64,000 nt of DNA from Lachnospiraceae bacterium (GTDB lineage Bacteria > Bacillota > Clostridia > Lachnospirales > Lachnospiraceae), in assembly GCA_024403355.1 (NCBI GenBank), contig JAKSRW010000008.1:1-64000 (forward strand), in the 5' to 3' direction. This document shows positions 53,099 through 62,097 of this stretch, in pieces. The stretch's first letter is position 1. Each line of letters opens with the position of its first letter. Under the pieces are notes generated by a model. It did no database searches, had not been told where the DNA came from, and saw only the letters and a list, made by a program, of their open reading frames with translations. Position numbers and translations under genes: made by a program.

Positions 53099-53140
53099 GG
53101 TAATATTCCCCTAACTTTTTACTCTTTTTAACAACCAAGA

Positions 53141-53170
53141 ATTCTCCCGGGCCGAAAAACCCGGAAGAAT
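53141..53170 (-). other. Hairpin between the 53189 gene and pilB
   Basis: ATTCT-C-CCGG / CCGG-A-AGAAT, nine pairs and one mismatch around a 10-base loop. No clear T tract. Third GC-rich hairpin between genes of this locus. Confidence 0.6.
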
Positions 53171-53188
53171 CCCGAATTACTCATTATA

Positions 53189-54427
53189 TTAATTTATAAC
53201 CTTCATATTGGTTGACAGATAATCTCTGACAGGGAACTGCCAGTCACCGATATGGGCACGTCTCCAGTTAAGAGGCTGCTGTCCGCCCATTTCAGTCTTA
53301 TTCTTCAGGAAGTCAACCAGCAGGTTTTCCTGCTCCATTCCCGCAATATTGGGAATAACGTTTGCCCTGAAGTAATCTGTTCCGTAGAAGTATGCTGCAT
53401 TGTCATCGATGGTCTCGATAACAACGAATCTGTTGAATTCAAGCATCAGGCAGCCACTGGGGAGCTGTCTGACAGCGATTTTACCTGCGTAGTTATACCA
53501 GAAGTCCGCAACAGCGCTCTTACCGAGTGATTCGGTAATGATATACTGGTTAAGCCATGTGGCATATCTGGTCTGATACTGAGGTGCAAGGTCTTCGAAG
53601 CATCTGTTGTAGCGCTCTGAATCCTTCTCACCGGTAACATCCTTAAAGAGTCCTACAAGCTTAGCGAACTTACGCAGCTGTACGGTATCCATATTTGATA
53701 CCATGTTGATGAGCAGCTTTCTGCGCATCTCCGGAGTAAAGCCCTCTGCGATATTGTAAAGCTCTGCTTCGCCGATATTTCTGTACTCGTCCGAGCTGCA
53801 GATAACGACGTAGTAAACCATACATTCCTTGTAGAGAGCGGTATCTCTGATAACACCGACCTGTTCAAGTGCCTTCGCATAACCGCCTTCCACATCGGGA
53901 AGAGCTGTGGCAGCTTTATTATAGTATTCTGATATGGTTCCGTCGATGAATGCATCGAGTACGGGGCCGGGCTCCTGACCTGTCATCTTCTCTAAGCACC
54001 TTCCGAACTCATCATCCTCGCGAAGTAATTTAAATAAAGGCTTGATCGCGTCATTCTTATAATATTCCTGACAGCCTTTAAACATTTCAATGGCAATTTC
54101 TTCTGTGACGCCTTCTTCTGTAAGAATGGCTATATAATTCTTAACGCGCTTCTCAACCAGGGCCTTATCGATTTCACCCTCGCCCGCAGCCTTAAGCTGT
54201 GCGAACATGAATACTACCATAAGGCGCTTCTCTTCATCACTCAGGCAGTAGGCAATACCCGCAACCTCACCGAACGGTCTGTCACCGATTCTCTCAAAGA
54301 TTGCTGCACATTCGCCCTCTGACCTTCCGGCCTCCTGAGCCTTTCTGGCAATACGGTCTTCGCGCATTTTTCTGATATTTTCCGAAGCCATGGCAAGCTT
54401 CGTAGGTTGGTACATTGCAGTCTCCAT
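53189..54427 (-). CDS. Unknown protein with possible EH-signature C-terminus
   Basis: 412 residues from ATG 54427 (GAAGGG upstream; a GTG two codons earlier is possible). Mostly helical: SENIRKMREDRIARKAQEAGRSEG, then repeated helical hairpins to about 300. The last 110 residues contain ADFWYNYAGKIAVRQLP, then FVVIETIDDNAAYFYG, then RAHIGDWQFPVRDYL. The Glu338...Ala-Tyr...His392-x-x-x-Trp arrangement recalls the EH_Signature domain of ZorC-type proteins. That match is from memory and unverified. Lies between a long coiled-coil protein and pilB in one operon; function unknown, perhaps regulates or scaffolds the pilus motor. Confidence 0.7.
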   Translation of the reverse strand: METAMYQPTKLAMASENIRKMREDRIARKAQEAGRSEGECAAIFERIGDRPFGEVAGIAYCLSDEEKRLMVVFMFAQLKAAGEGEIDKALVEKRVKNYIAILTEEGVTEEIAIEMFKGCQEYYKNDAIKPLFKLLREDDEFGRCLEKMTGQEPGPVLDAFIDGTISEYYNKAATALPDVEGGYAKALEQVGVIRDTALYKECMVYYVVICSSDEYRNIGEAELYNIAEGFTPEMRRKLLINMVSNMDTVQLRKFAKLVGLFKDVTGEKDSERYNRCFEDLAPQYQTRYATWLNQYIITESLGKSAVADFWYNYAGKIAVRQLPSGCLMLEFNRFVVIETIDDNAAYFYGTDYFRANVIPNIAGMEQENLLVDFLKNKTEMGGQQPLNWRRAHIGDWQFPVRDYLSTNMKVIN

Positions 54428-54473
54428 ATGCACGTTCCCTTCGATTTATTTATTGAACCGTTATACGGCTGTA

Positions 54474-55460
54474 TTAAGCAAGACCTCTGAGTGCCTTAGG
54501 CAGTCTGTCTGCAGCAGCATTGATTTCCTCTGTTGTCTTTCCGAGTGTCTCTGCAACCTCTGCGAGCTGCTTGTCGAGTACTGCGAAGATGTCGTTGACT
54601 GTCTTTGCGAGCTGCTCCTCGAATGCGGGAAGCTGAATCTTCATGCTGTCCGATACCTCGTTCAGTGCTACTGTGTATGTAGTCATTGACTTGGTGTAAC
54701 GTGTCATCTGTGTAAGGAGCTCCTCTGAATTCTTGTTTACTTCCTCGTCTGCCTTTACGTAATTTGCAGCCCAGCTTGACTGGTGATTTGAAAGAATAGC
54801 CTTCTGCTCCTGGTTGAACTCGTCGAGGTGCATAAGTACTCCGTGGAGATCCTTGAGGTTCTCTGACTGGCCCTCTGAAATGTTCTTCAGGCTCTTTGAA
54901 ATATCATCGTAAACAGTCTTGAGGCTGTTAACTGTATCTGTTGTAAGTGCGTTCATCTTATCCGAAACACCGGTTGTAACGTACTTCATGCCGTCTGATG
55001 CAGCGGTAACTGCTTCCTTCATCTCTGAAGCTGCTGTGGCGATGCACTCCTTAAGCTCTGAGGTAGCTGTCTTCATCTCATCAAGAACCGACTTCTGTGC
55101 TGCAGAGATTTCCTTCATCTCTGAAACTGCGCTCTTAATGCTGGCTACAAGCTCAGCCTCTCCCTCCATACAAGTCTTCATTGCTGCAGCGCTCTGTGCT
55201 GCTGTATCGCTAATGCTCTGGAATGAGCCCTTTGTACTGCTCTCAAGTCTGTCCATGAATGCAGCTGTCATTTCCTCAACCGAATTGGCCTGACGGTCAT
55301 TAGCTGAATCAAGAGACTTCTTTACGTTTGCAGCAAATACTGTAAATACAGGTGCAAGTGAATCACTTATCGCTCTTGAAATAGTCTCTGAAATACCGCT
55401 TACTACCTGTTCAGCAAGCTGCTGATTACCCTTTTTGTCATCACTGTTAAAAATTGCCAT
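54474..55460 (-). CDS. Long coiled-coil protein, first gene of pilBTC operon
   Basis: 328 residues, soluble, almost all helical heptads: SISDTAAQSAAAMKTCMEGE, SEMKEISAAQKSVLDEMKTA, AASEMKEAVTAASDGMKYVT. N-terminus ETISRAISDSLAPVFTVFAANVKKSL followed by RQANSVEEMTAAFMDRLE resembles the cytoplasmic tails of ZorA/MotA-TolQ-ExbB-type proteins, but no membrane segment exists here. No chemoreceptor signalling tip was recognised. Forty-six bases before the EH-signature-like gene, the partner type found next to ZorA-like genes. GGGGG precedes its ATG. Confidence 0.8.
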   Translation of the reverse strand: MAIFNSDDKKGNQQLAEQVVSGISETISRAISDSLAPVFTVFAANVKKSLDSANDRQANSVEEMTAAFMDRLESSTKGSFQSISDTAAQSAAAMKTCMEGEAELVASIKSAVSEMKEISAAQKSVLDEMKTATSELKECIATAASEMKEAVTAASDGMKYVTTGVSDKMNALTTDTVNSLKTVYDDISKSLKNISEGQSENLKDLHGVLMHLDEFNQEQKAILSNHQSSWAANYVKADEEVNKNSEELLTQMTRYTKSMTTYTVALNEVSDSMKIQLPAFEEQLAKTVNDIFAVLDKQLAEVAETLGKTTEEINAAADRLPKALRGLA

Positions 55461-55512
55461 AATATATATGCCCCCATCTAGTGTTAAAATTTAGACAAAG
55501 TCTCTGCTTACT

Positions 55513-55541
55513 ATTATATGATGTATTCACAAGAAATTCAA
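55513..55541 (-). promoter_or_regulatory. Promoter of the coiled-coil/EH/pilBTC operon
   Basis: -35 TTGAAT (55536-55541), 17-base spacer, -10 TATAAT (55513-55518). Leader about 45 bases. The upstream neighbour ends at 55669. Confidence 0.8.
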
Positions 55542-55668
55542 GTTTATTTCCCATTTTTTTGATAATTTTATGCAATTTTTTATTTTTCAACAATTTGTAG
55601 TAAAACTGTCTATTAACTACAAAATGTAGGCCGATTGTGCATATCATCAAAAATGCTTAACTTTTGTG

Positions 55669-58600
55669 TTAAACGGCGAAGAGCTTGCCGCCATTTTCCA
55701 TAAACGGCTCCAAAAGATTTCCGAAACGGTCCGTTACGCTGGCATTGTTTTCGCGCGCAACGAATATACGGCCGCTGTTTAAGAAGGTCTGGGTCTGTGC
55801 CTGGCCGAGCTCATAGCTTGCTCCCGCTAGAATTTCAATATCCACGGAGGAATTGTTTACCTCGGTGTGGCCGCTGCCGTAATGCGAGCCCGCACCGCAG
55901 ATCATGGTACCCTCGCAGTAAATATTGAGCTTTGCGTTATTTACGATGATATTGGCATCATCAGCCACCGAGCCGACCGCAGTACCGCTGTAGGTATGAA
56001 GGGTTGCGCGAACCTCTTTTCCGTCAATCGAAACATAGGCCGCACCCTTGGCGGTTCCGAGTCCGACGCTGTTCTCTCCGTCGCCCGTTACCTCAACCAT
56101 ACCGATGCTGCTGATATCCGCCCTGCCGTCAAGCGAGCCGATACATACCGAGTCATTGCCCTCATTCTTGATTCTGCAGCTGACATCTCCGATGAAAATA
56201 TCGCTGCTGCCCTCGAGAGTTCCGACCGATACCGTGGCAATGCCCTTTGCGCTGAGGTCAAAGCGACCGTTGACAAGTCTGATTTTTGAATTTGTGCAGC
56301 GGCCGCCGCCGATACAGGTAATTCGGTCACCGTTTGATACGATTTTTACCGTTCCGGAAAGGTCAAAGGTCATATCGCCGTAAGCCTCGTCCATCTTCGA
56401 GCCGACACCCACGCCGTGCTTTCTGCTGCTGAAAATCTGCAGCGAGCCGTCACCGGTAACTCTCAGATTTGAACCTTCCGTACACTGGATTCCGTCCTTG
56501 TTCAGAGTATTGTTTCCGACAAGGGTGATGGTTGTATTGCTGTTGCGTCCGAGCTGAACGGAGGGCTCGGTATCGCCCTTGATATTTACATTTTCAAATA
56601 CAAGTGAAGTATGTGAATCGTCAGCGGTTTTAATCATAATATCGATCATATTTGACTTTTCGCCGACAAATCTTACCATGCCGCCGTGAACATTGACATA
56701 GGTATACTTTTTAAGCGCAAGCTCAAGCAGATTAATGGTTTCACCGGCCTTGGCCGCATATACCATTCGGTTATTTTCAAACTTTGACACACGGATATTT
56801 TCCGCGATGATTTCATCCCTGATTTTGTCGGGAAGCACGTCAAGAGGCTCTGCCGCGGGTCTGGCGGTATAATAACCCTGAATGTAATCCACTCCGTACT
56901 CGATTACCTTCTTCATTTCCTCAAGGGTCTCAACGCCCTCTGCCAGAACCTTGATGCCGTTAAGTGCGGCAAATTCGATGGTGTTCTTTACGAACATTTG
57001 CTTGTTTGTATTGTCCTGGATACCGCTTATAAGATATCTGTCAATCTTAATTACATGAGGCGCATAGCGCAGAAGGTTTACGATATTTGAATGACCTGTT
57101 CCGTAATCGTCTACCGCAATCTTTGCCGACTCCTCGCTGTTGCAAAGACCCTTAAGAAGGTTAAGCTCTTCGTTCGAAATGGTATTCTGCTCGGTAACCT
57201 CGTATACGAAATAGTCGAGCCATTCGCCGTATTCCTCGAGAAGCTTATTCCTGTCCTCGTTGTTGAGGAAATATCCGGGAATGGTATTTACGAAAATTTT
57301 CCTTCCCGCAAAGGCCTCGGGATTATATGCATAATTACTGATAATGTTGAACATTGTGGCCTTCTCGATATCGTAGAGACGGTTGCAGTTTCTGGCGATA
57401 TCAAGCACATCAAGCGGTGACATGGAGATACCGCCGCCTGTTCTCATAAGGGCCTCATAACCGATGATTTCGCCGTTATGGGCATTAACAATCGGCTGAT
57501 AATGGTATTTGAAGAGGTTTCTTTCCACGAGCAGGTCAAATGTATTGAAGTATTCGCGTTCAAAGGTTTTGTCCTTGACCACGGGATGGATGCCGCTCTG
57601 CAGGCTGTTAAGATACATATCACTTACCGCCATCTTTACAAAGCTTTCAAGGCTTCCGTCCCATCCGGCATCGAGGACGGTAACGCCGTTATTAACCTCT
57701 ATAATATACTCTTTATTTGAATAATTATTCTTATTTTCAAGTGTCGCGAAGAACTTTGAATTCATCTCCGCAAGCTGGCCGCTTACCTCACTTGCAGAAT
57801 CAAAGTAGCTGATTACGACAAATTCGCTCTCTGAAATATGTGCTGCGTAGCAGTTAGGTTTTTTGATTTCACGGATTGTGTCGGCTACAAAGCGCACACT
57901 TTCCTCGATCTCGTACATGCCGTAATTTTCATAAATATATGTGTACCTAGGCATGGAATATACTGAAATTGCAATGGATTTGCTGTGATTTTCCTTCTTT
58001 ACCGCAAAATCCTCGAACCACTTTGTCACACCCTTGATATTGGGAAGACCGGTCATCGAATGTCTGTATATCAGATTTTCAATGTTTTCAAGCATCTTCG
58101 ACTGTCTCGCCCTGTTAATCAGCGCACGGAAGGCAAAGCCTACGGCAACAGTATACCTTTTGAGCATACATTCATAAGTATTCAGTTTTTCTGTTTTGAA
58201 TACATAGTAGCCGCATACGATTTCATCCACCACGAGAGGTGTCAGGACAAACATATTGCAGTCGTTTACAGAATTTGCGAAGTCCGGAATCATCTCTGAA
58301 CTGCGCATTTTCATCATACTCTCGCCGGATTTTTTGAGATTTTTCGAGGGAATTACCATCAGTTCATCCGTATATCCGCCCACATCCTCATTTGCGGGGT
58401 CAAGACGGCTGGTGTTCATATCTTCATTGATGCAGAGATAGGAGTTTGCTCCGAGAACATTCTCGATTCCGTGGAAGAGTGAGCTGGTATCCTCCATTGA
58501 GAAGATGCCCTCCAGCCATGCATTGGTGCGGTCGTCGTAGTTTTCAACCTCATCGAGAAGCCTGTACATATTTGAAAGTGCGTTTCGTGTGCTGTATCTG

Positions 58601-59493
58601 CTCTCTGTAGGCTGGGCACCGTTACGACGGTCGCAGCCGCATGAACGTCTGATACGCATACGATATGCATTTGTAAGAATTTTAGGTTCGGCACCTGCGA
58701 TGGCACTGTTTGCCGTTTCGATGATAAGCCCGGCAAGTCCCGTCATATCGTCGGAGCAGGTGGTAAGTGAGGGATGCAGGAAATATGCGGCGGGAATACC
58801 GCCAAAGCCCGTAACTATGCAGTCCTCGGGCACATTGATTCCGTTATCGTAGAGGGTCTCGCATACTGTGATGGCGACATCATCATTTACGCAGACAATA
58901 GCATCGGGCAGATTATTTCCTTCGATTCTGTTCACAACGATGCTTCGGACGATATCGTCCATACCCTCGGAATATTCAATATTATGGTCATTAAAGGGAA
59001 GTCCGTGCTTTTTCATGACCTTTGCACAGCATTCAAGTCTGGTATCAGAGGCCTCGTCATCCTTTCTGCTTCCTGCTATAAAAAGCATACTCTGCGCAGA
59101 ATGGCCGCTGATAATGTGCTCAAGCATCTCCGCATAGGCATCCTCGTAGACAGACGAAATAGAGAAGCAGCCCTCTCTTTTTCCGCCCATGATTATAACA
59201 GGCGTGGAGTGCTCCTTTGCTCTTTTTACGATTCGGTCAACAAGCGCATCATCACCGATACTGTGCTCATAAATCAGCAAAACGTCCACAATATCGAAAT
59301 TTACAAGCTCATAAATGGACTTTTCACTTTCGATACCGCTGCCGTTTTTGCCGAAATCACCGAAGCTGTTAAATACTACAAGCTTCCAGCCGGCTTCAGC
59401 TACTCTTCTGTTTATGATGTTGATGTACTCGCTTCTTGTTCTGTCATGTAATGCAGCAAGACAGACACCCATTACTTTCTTGTCCCCAATCAT
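55669..59493 (-). CDS. Multi-domain c-di-GMP phosphodiesterase with beta-solenoid-like tail
   Basis: About 1274 residues, no signal or membrane span. 5-275: LacI-type ligand-binding domain (KKVMGVCLAALHDRTRSEYI; PDAIVCVNDDVAITVCETL; VPEDCIVTGFGG). SCGC at about 284-287. 300-460: GAF-like linker. 475-625: degenerate GGDEF with SESEF at 554-558. 650-890: EAL domain with Glu680 (EAL), Asn736, Glu768, Asp795/Asp796 (DDYGTGHS), Lys816, Glu852/Glu855 (AEGVET), Gln872: all residues for c-di-GMP hydrolysis are present. 925-1270: repeated short strands such as TTITLVGNNTLNKDGIQCTEGSNLRVTGDGSL, resembling right-handed beta-helix or carbohydrate-binding-type folds. Start: ATG 59493 after GGGGATGG; earlier GTG/ATG are too close to that site. 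Probably lowers c-di-GMP near the pilus locus. Confidence 0.92.
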   Translation of the reverse strand: MIGDKKVMGVCLAALHDRTRSEYINIINRRVAEAGWKLVVFNSFGDFGKNGSGIESEKSIYELVNFDIVDVLLIYEHSIGDDALVDRIVKRAKEHSTPVIIMGGKREGCFSISSVYEDAYAEMLEHIISGHSAQSMLFIAGSRKDDEASDTRLECCAKVMKKHGLPFNDHNIEYSEGMDDIVRSIVVNRIEGNNLPDAIVCVNDDVAITVCETLYDNGINVPEDCIVTGFGGIPAAYFLHPSLTTCSDDMTGLAGLIIETANSAIAGAEPKILTNAYRMRIRRSCGCDRRNGAQPTESRYSTRNALSNMYRLLDEVENYDDRTNAWLEGIFSMEDTSSLFHGIENVLGANSYLCINEDMNTSRLDPANEDVGGYTDELMVIPSKNLKKSGESMMKMRSSEMIPDFANSVNDCNMFVLTPLVVDEIVCGYYVFKTEKLNTYECMLKRYTVAVGFAFRALINRARQSKMLENIENLIYRHSMTGLPNIKGVTKWFEDFAVKKENHSKSIAISVYSMPRYTYIYENYGMYEIEESVRFVADTIREIKKPNCYAAHISESEFVVISYFDSASEVSGQLAEMNSKFFATLENKNNYSNKEYIIEVNNGVTVLDAGWDGSLESFVKMAVSDMYLNSLQSGIHPVVKDKTFEREYFNTFDLLVERNLFKYHYQPIVNAHNGEIIGYEALMRTGGGISMSPLDVLDIARNCNRLYDIEKATMFNIISNYAYNPEAFAGRKIFVNTIPGYFLNNEDRNKLLEEYGEWLDYFVYEVTEQNTISNEELNLLKGLCNSEESAKIAVDDYGTGHSNIVNLLRYAPHVIKIDRYLISGIQDNTNKQMFVKNTIEFAALNGIKVLAEGVETLEEMKKVIEYGVDYIQGYYTARPAAEPLDVLPDKIRDEIIAENIRVSKFENNRMVYAAKAGETINLLELALKKYTYVNVHGGMVRFVGEKSNMIDIMIKTADDSHTSLVFENVNIKGDTEPSVQLGRNSNTTITLVGNNTLNKDGIQCTEGSNLRVTGDGSLQIFSSRKHGVGVGSKMDEAYGDMTFDLSGTVKIVSNGDRITCIGGGRCTNSKIRLVNGRFDLSAKGIATVSVGTLEGSSDIFIGDVSCRIKNEGNDSVCIGSLDGRADISSIGMVEVTGDGENSVGLGTAKGAAYVSIDGKEVRATLHTYSGTAVGSVADDANIIVNNAKLNIYCEGTMICGAGSHYGSGHTEVNNSSVDIEILAGASYELGQAQTQTFLNSGRIFVARENNASVTDRFGNLLEPFMENGGKLFAV

Positions 59494-59542
59494 ACCAATA
59501 ACCATCCCCACTATAGTTTTCCAGTTAATTATATCAACTAAT

Positions 59543-60847
59543 TCAGCGTTTGTCTATGATTCCGCCTATAAGACGGGCGATTTTCTCCGATGCCCGGCCG
59601 TTTTCCGTAACAGCCAGCGCTTCGAAAAATTCACGCTGTCTGAGACCGTATTCGTCCCTGTCGTAATTCAGAATCTTTCTGCAAAGCTCTGCCCCCGATG
59701 CCGCTATGGGATAGGGCAGTCCCTTGTAGTCGAAATACATTCCGCGGCTGCTCTCATAGTCCTTTGAATCAGGCGCATAGAGAAATACAGGCTTTCCCGC
59801 CTCGGCGAATTCAAAAAGAGTATTTGAATAGTCCGTAATCAGGACATCCGCCGCCTCCATAAGCTCATAGATATCGCCAAATTCATTGCCGTTTACAAGA
59901 TATTCTTCATTATCCAGGTTAAGGTATACGCTGCTCCTTCTTCCCGTCTGTGACATTGCCAGAGGATGAAGTCTGCTGACGAATACGAATTTTGAACCAA
60001 AACGCTTCTCCAAGGCCTTTGAAAGCTCTGCTTTTTCAGGGCCGTGTCCGCGCTTTTCAAAATTTTGGGTCTCCTCTCTATATGTCGGCGCGTAGAGGCA
60101 GATTTTGAAGTCCTGACCCGGTGTTTTTTTATTATTTATACGGCTGATTATCTGTTTTTTGGTGCGCTCTGCCCTCTCTTTGTCGGGCTTTAACAAAATA
60201 TCCATTCGGGGCGACCCGTAGCAGAAGATTTTACCCTTAAAGCCGAAGGCTCTGCGGTAGATTTCATTGCAGAAATCACTGTTTGAAATGTAAGCATCGG
60301 TCATGGCGGTATCGTGCGCCGCATGCTCCGCGTAGCCCTCCGGCAGCACATCTATGCAGTCTCCCTCTATCTTTTTAAGAGGCAGACTTCCGTGCCAGGT
60401 CTGAATATAGAACTGGCCCCTGCGCTTATTTATGTAGCTTTCTTTCCGGTTGCAGTCCACCCATATTCCCGCTGTTGCAAGTTCATAATTAGCCTTAAAG
60501 GAATTGTTCTTTAAAAACTTGATTCTTCGGTCCGAACGGCTTCTCAGTTCGCCCGGCAGCTGTCCCGTTACAAAATAAATGCTGTCCAGACGTTTTTTAA
60601 GCTCTTCCCTGCGTGAAGCGGACTTTTCCTCTTTAATTTCGCCTTCAAGCCTCTTTACATAGGCCCTTGCTACCCATTTCGGATTGTCACCGTAGCCCCA
60701 GACATTGCAGAAAACTACCTTTTCTTTTTCAATTTTAAAAAGTCCGAAGAATCTGAATTCTGCCTTTATTATCAGTTCTCTGAGCTTTCTGTATTTCTTG
60801 CGCATGCCCTCCGAGGCAAGCCCTTTTATTTTCTGTCGTATGCTCAT
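59543..60847 (-). CDS. CDP-glycerol glycerophosphotransferase family protein, 1
   Basis: About 434 residues. TagF/TagB-like C-terminal GT-B domain: QTWHGSLPLKK, YISNSDFCNEIYRRAFGF, GSPRMDILL, LYAPTYREE, SRLHPLA, ADVLITDYSNTLFEFAEAGKPVFLYAPD. These enzymes move glycerol- or ribitol-phosphate from CDP-linked donors to build wall teichoic acid or poly(polyol phosphate). The N-terminal 80 residues are basic and probably membrane-associated. ATG at 60847 or GTG at 60856 are both possible. Follows a glycosyltransferase gene by 29 bases. Confidence 0.9.
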   Translation of the reverse strand: MSIRQKIKGLASEGMRKKYRKLRELIIKAEFRFFGLFKIEKEKVVFCNVWGYGDNPKWVARAYVKRLEGEIKEEKSASRREELKKRLDSIYFVTGQLPGELRSRSDRRIKFLKNNSFKANYELATAGIWVDCNRKESYINKRRGQFYIQTWHGSLPLKKIEGDCIDVLPEGYAEHAAHDTAMTDAYISNSDFCNEIYRRAFGFKGKIFCYGSPRMDILLKPDKERAERTKKQIISRINNKKTPGQDFKICLYAPTYREETQNFEKRGHGPEKAELSKALEKRFGSKFVFVSRLHPLAMSQTGRRSSVYLNLDNEEYLVNGNEFGDIYELMEAADVLITDYSNTLFEFAEAGKPVFLYAPDSKDYESSRGMYFDYKGLPYPIAASGAELCRKILNYDRDEYGLRQREFFEALAVTENGRASEKIARLIGGIIDKR

Positions 60848-60876
60848 ATTAATCACAATGCCTTTCCGGCTCCAGT

Positions 60877-62097
60877 TTAAAAAGTCACAGCCTGCATGAT
60901 TTCAAGAAACTGCCTGCCTGTGTTCGCCCAGCCCAGTCCCTCAAGCTTTTTAGCTGCCAGCTTATCCATTTTGTCGAGCTTTTCAGGATTATTGATCGCA
61001 TCATAGAGAAGCTTTGCGATATCATTGTCCCCTATTTTTGTAAGCAGGGCGCTATCCGTACCGAAGAAATAGGGATAGGTTCCGTCAGCGAACTCTATCA
61101 CGGGAAGACCGGCCGCATGCATCTCATAGGGCACCAGGGAAATATTGCTCATAGATGCCACCATGCCAAAATCGGCCTTTGCATAGATCTCGTTCATCTC
61201 CGCCTTATTCAGCTGTCCGAGGTTTTTGCCGCCCGGCACATTGAAGGTTTTTGCCTCACCGAAATAGAGGACATTCAACGAAATGCCCTTCTTTTCGAGC
61301 TTTTTCGCAGTATTCATAAGCATCCAGGGAATCAGATTCGGCAGACGTTTTCCGTAATATTTTAAATATACCGCTATCGTCAGCTCATCCTTATCCGCGT
61401 ATTTTCCGTAATCACGCTCTTTATGAGTATAGCCCGCGCTGTCATAAGGGAAGTCCACGATATCAAGCTTCAGCTTTCCGTCCGCAGCCTGCAGGCCGTC
61501 ACACTCGCGGTGTATCATATCCGCATTCCATGCTCCCAGGCTCACCATATGAAGACCCTGTGTGTAGGTGCTTCTGCACATCAGATACTCCTCTCCAAAC
61601 TTATAGAAAAGAGGCTCATAGTCCTGTACGAAATACATTTTATAGGATTTTTCAAAACGTTTTGCGAAGGAAACGGTATCCCACGAAGATGCTACGACCA
61701 CATCGGGCTCGCTGATTTTGCCCGCCTTTATCGCAGCCATGTATCTGTTAAGGCTGTACAGTCTGCCCTGAAAATCCGCCAGATTTGCCTTCGCACAGAT
61801 TTCCATTTCCTCGACACTCTGAGGCTTGTAGCTGAGATACGATACCTTCACGCCCAGCTTTTCAAGCTCTGTTCCCAGATGCAGAATCGAGGTCTGTCCT
61901 CCGTGAAAGCGCACCATTCTTGTAATGATAAAGGTCACCGTCTTTATCTTTTCGGGCTTAATATTTATGATATTTTTCGGGTCATAATTTTCCAGCAGGC
62001 CCTTAACCCTTGCCCCCTCTGCCTTAGAGGAAACGTTGTGCATCAGGCTGAGCGCCGCCCTTTTTGTTTCTCTGACCAGAACTTCTTTCTTACTCAT
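60877..62097 (-). CDS. Glycosyltransferase (rhamnan-synthesis/GT4-like)
   Basis: 406 residues from ATG 62097 with AAAGGAG six bases upstream. GT-B fold: VTFIITRMVRFHGGQTSILHLGTELEKLGVKVSYLSY at the start, YFVQDYEPLFYKFGEEYLM, then LTIAVYLKYYGKRLPNLIPWML and the C-terminal donor site KADFGMVASMSNISLVPYEMHAAGLPVIEF. The VQDYEPLFY phrase is typical of rhamnosyl- or capsule-type transferases. Acceptor unknown. Its start overlaps the previous gene's stop by 8 bases. Confidence 0.88.
   Translation of the reverse strand: MSKKEVLVRETKRAALSLMHNVSSKAEGARVKGLLENYDPKNIINIKPEKIKTVTFIITRMVRFHGGQTSILHLGTELEKLGVKVSYLSYKPQSVEEMEICAKANLADFQGRLYSLNRYMAAIKAGKISEPDVVVASSWDTVSFAKRFEKSYKMYFVQDYEPLFYKFGEEYLMCRSTYTQGLHMVSLGAWNADMIHRECDGLQAADGKLKLDIVDFPYDSAGYTHKERDYGKYADKDELTIAVYLKYYGKRLPNLIPWMLMNTAKKLEKKGISLNVLYFGEAKTFNVPGGKNLGQLNKAEMNEIYAKADFGMVASMSNISLVPYEMHAAGLPVIEFADGTYPYFFGTDSALLTKIGDNDIAKLLYDAINNPEKLDKMDKLAAKKLEGLGWANTGRQFLEIMQAVTF

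Noticed and set aside
53189..55460. Complete Zorya defence system
   Set aside because: No ZorA membrane motor, ZorB peptidoglycan-binding protein, or ZorD/ZorE helicase or nuclease is present; only remote resemblance of two proteins.
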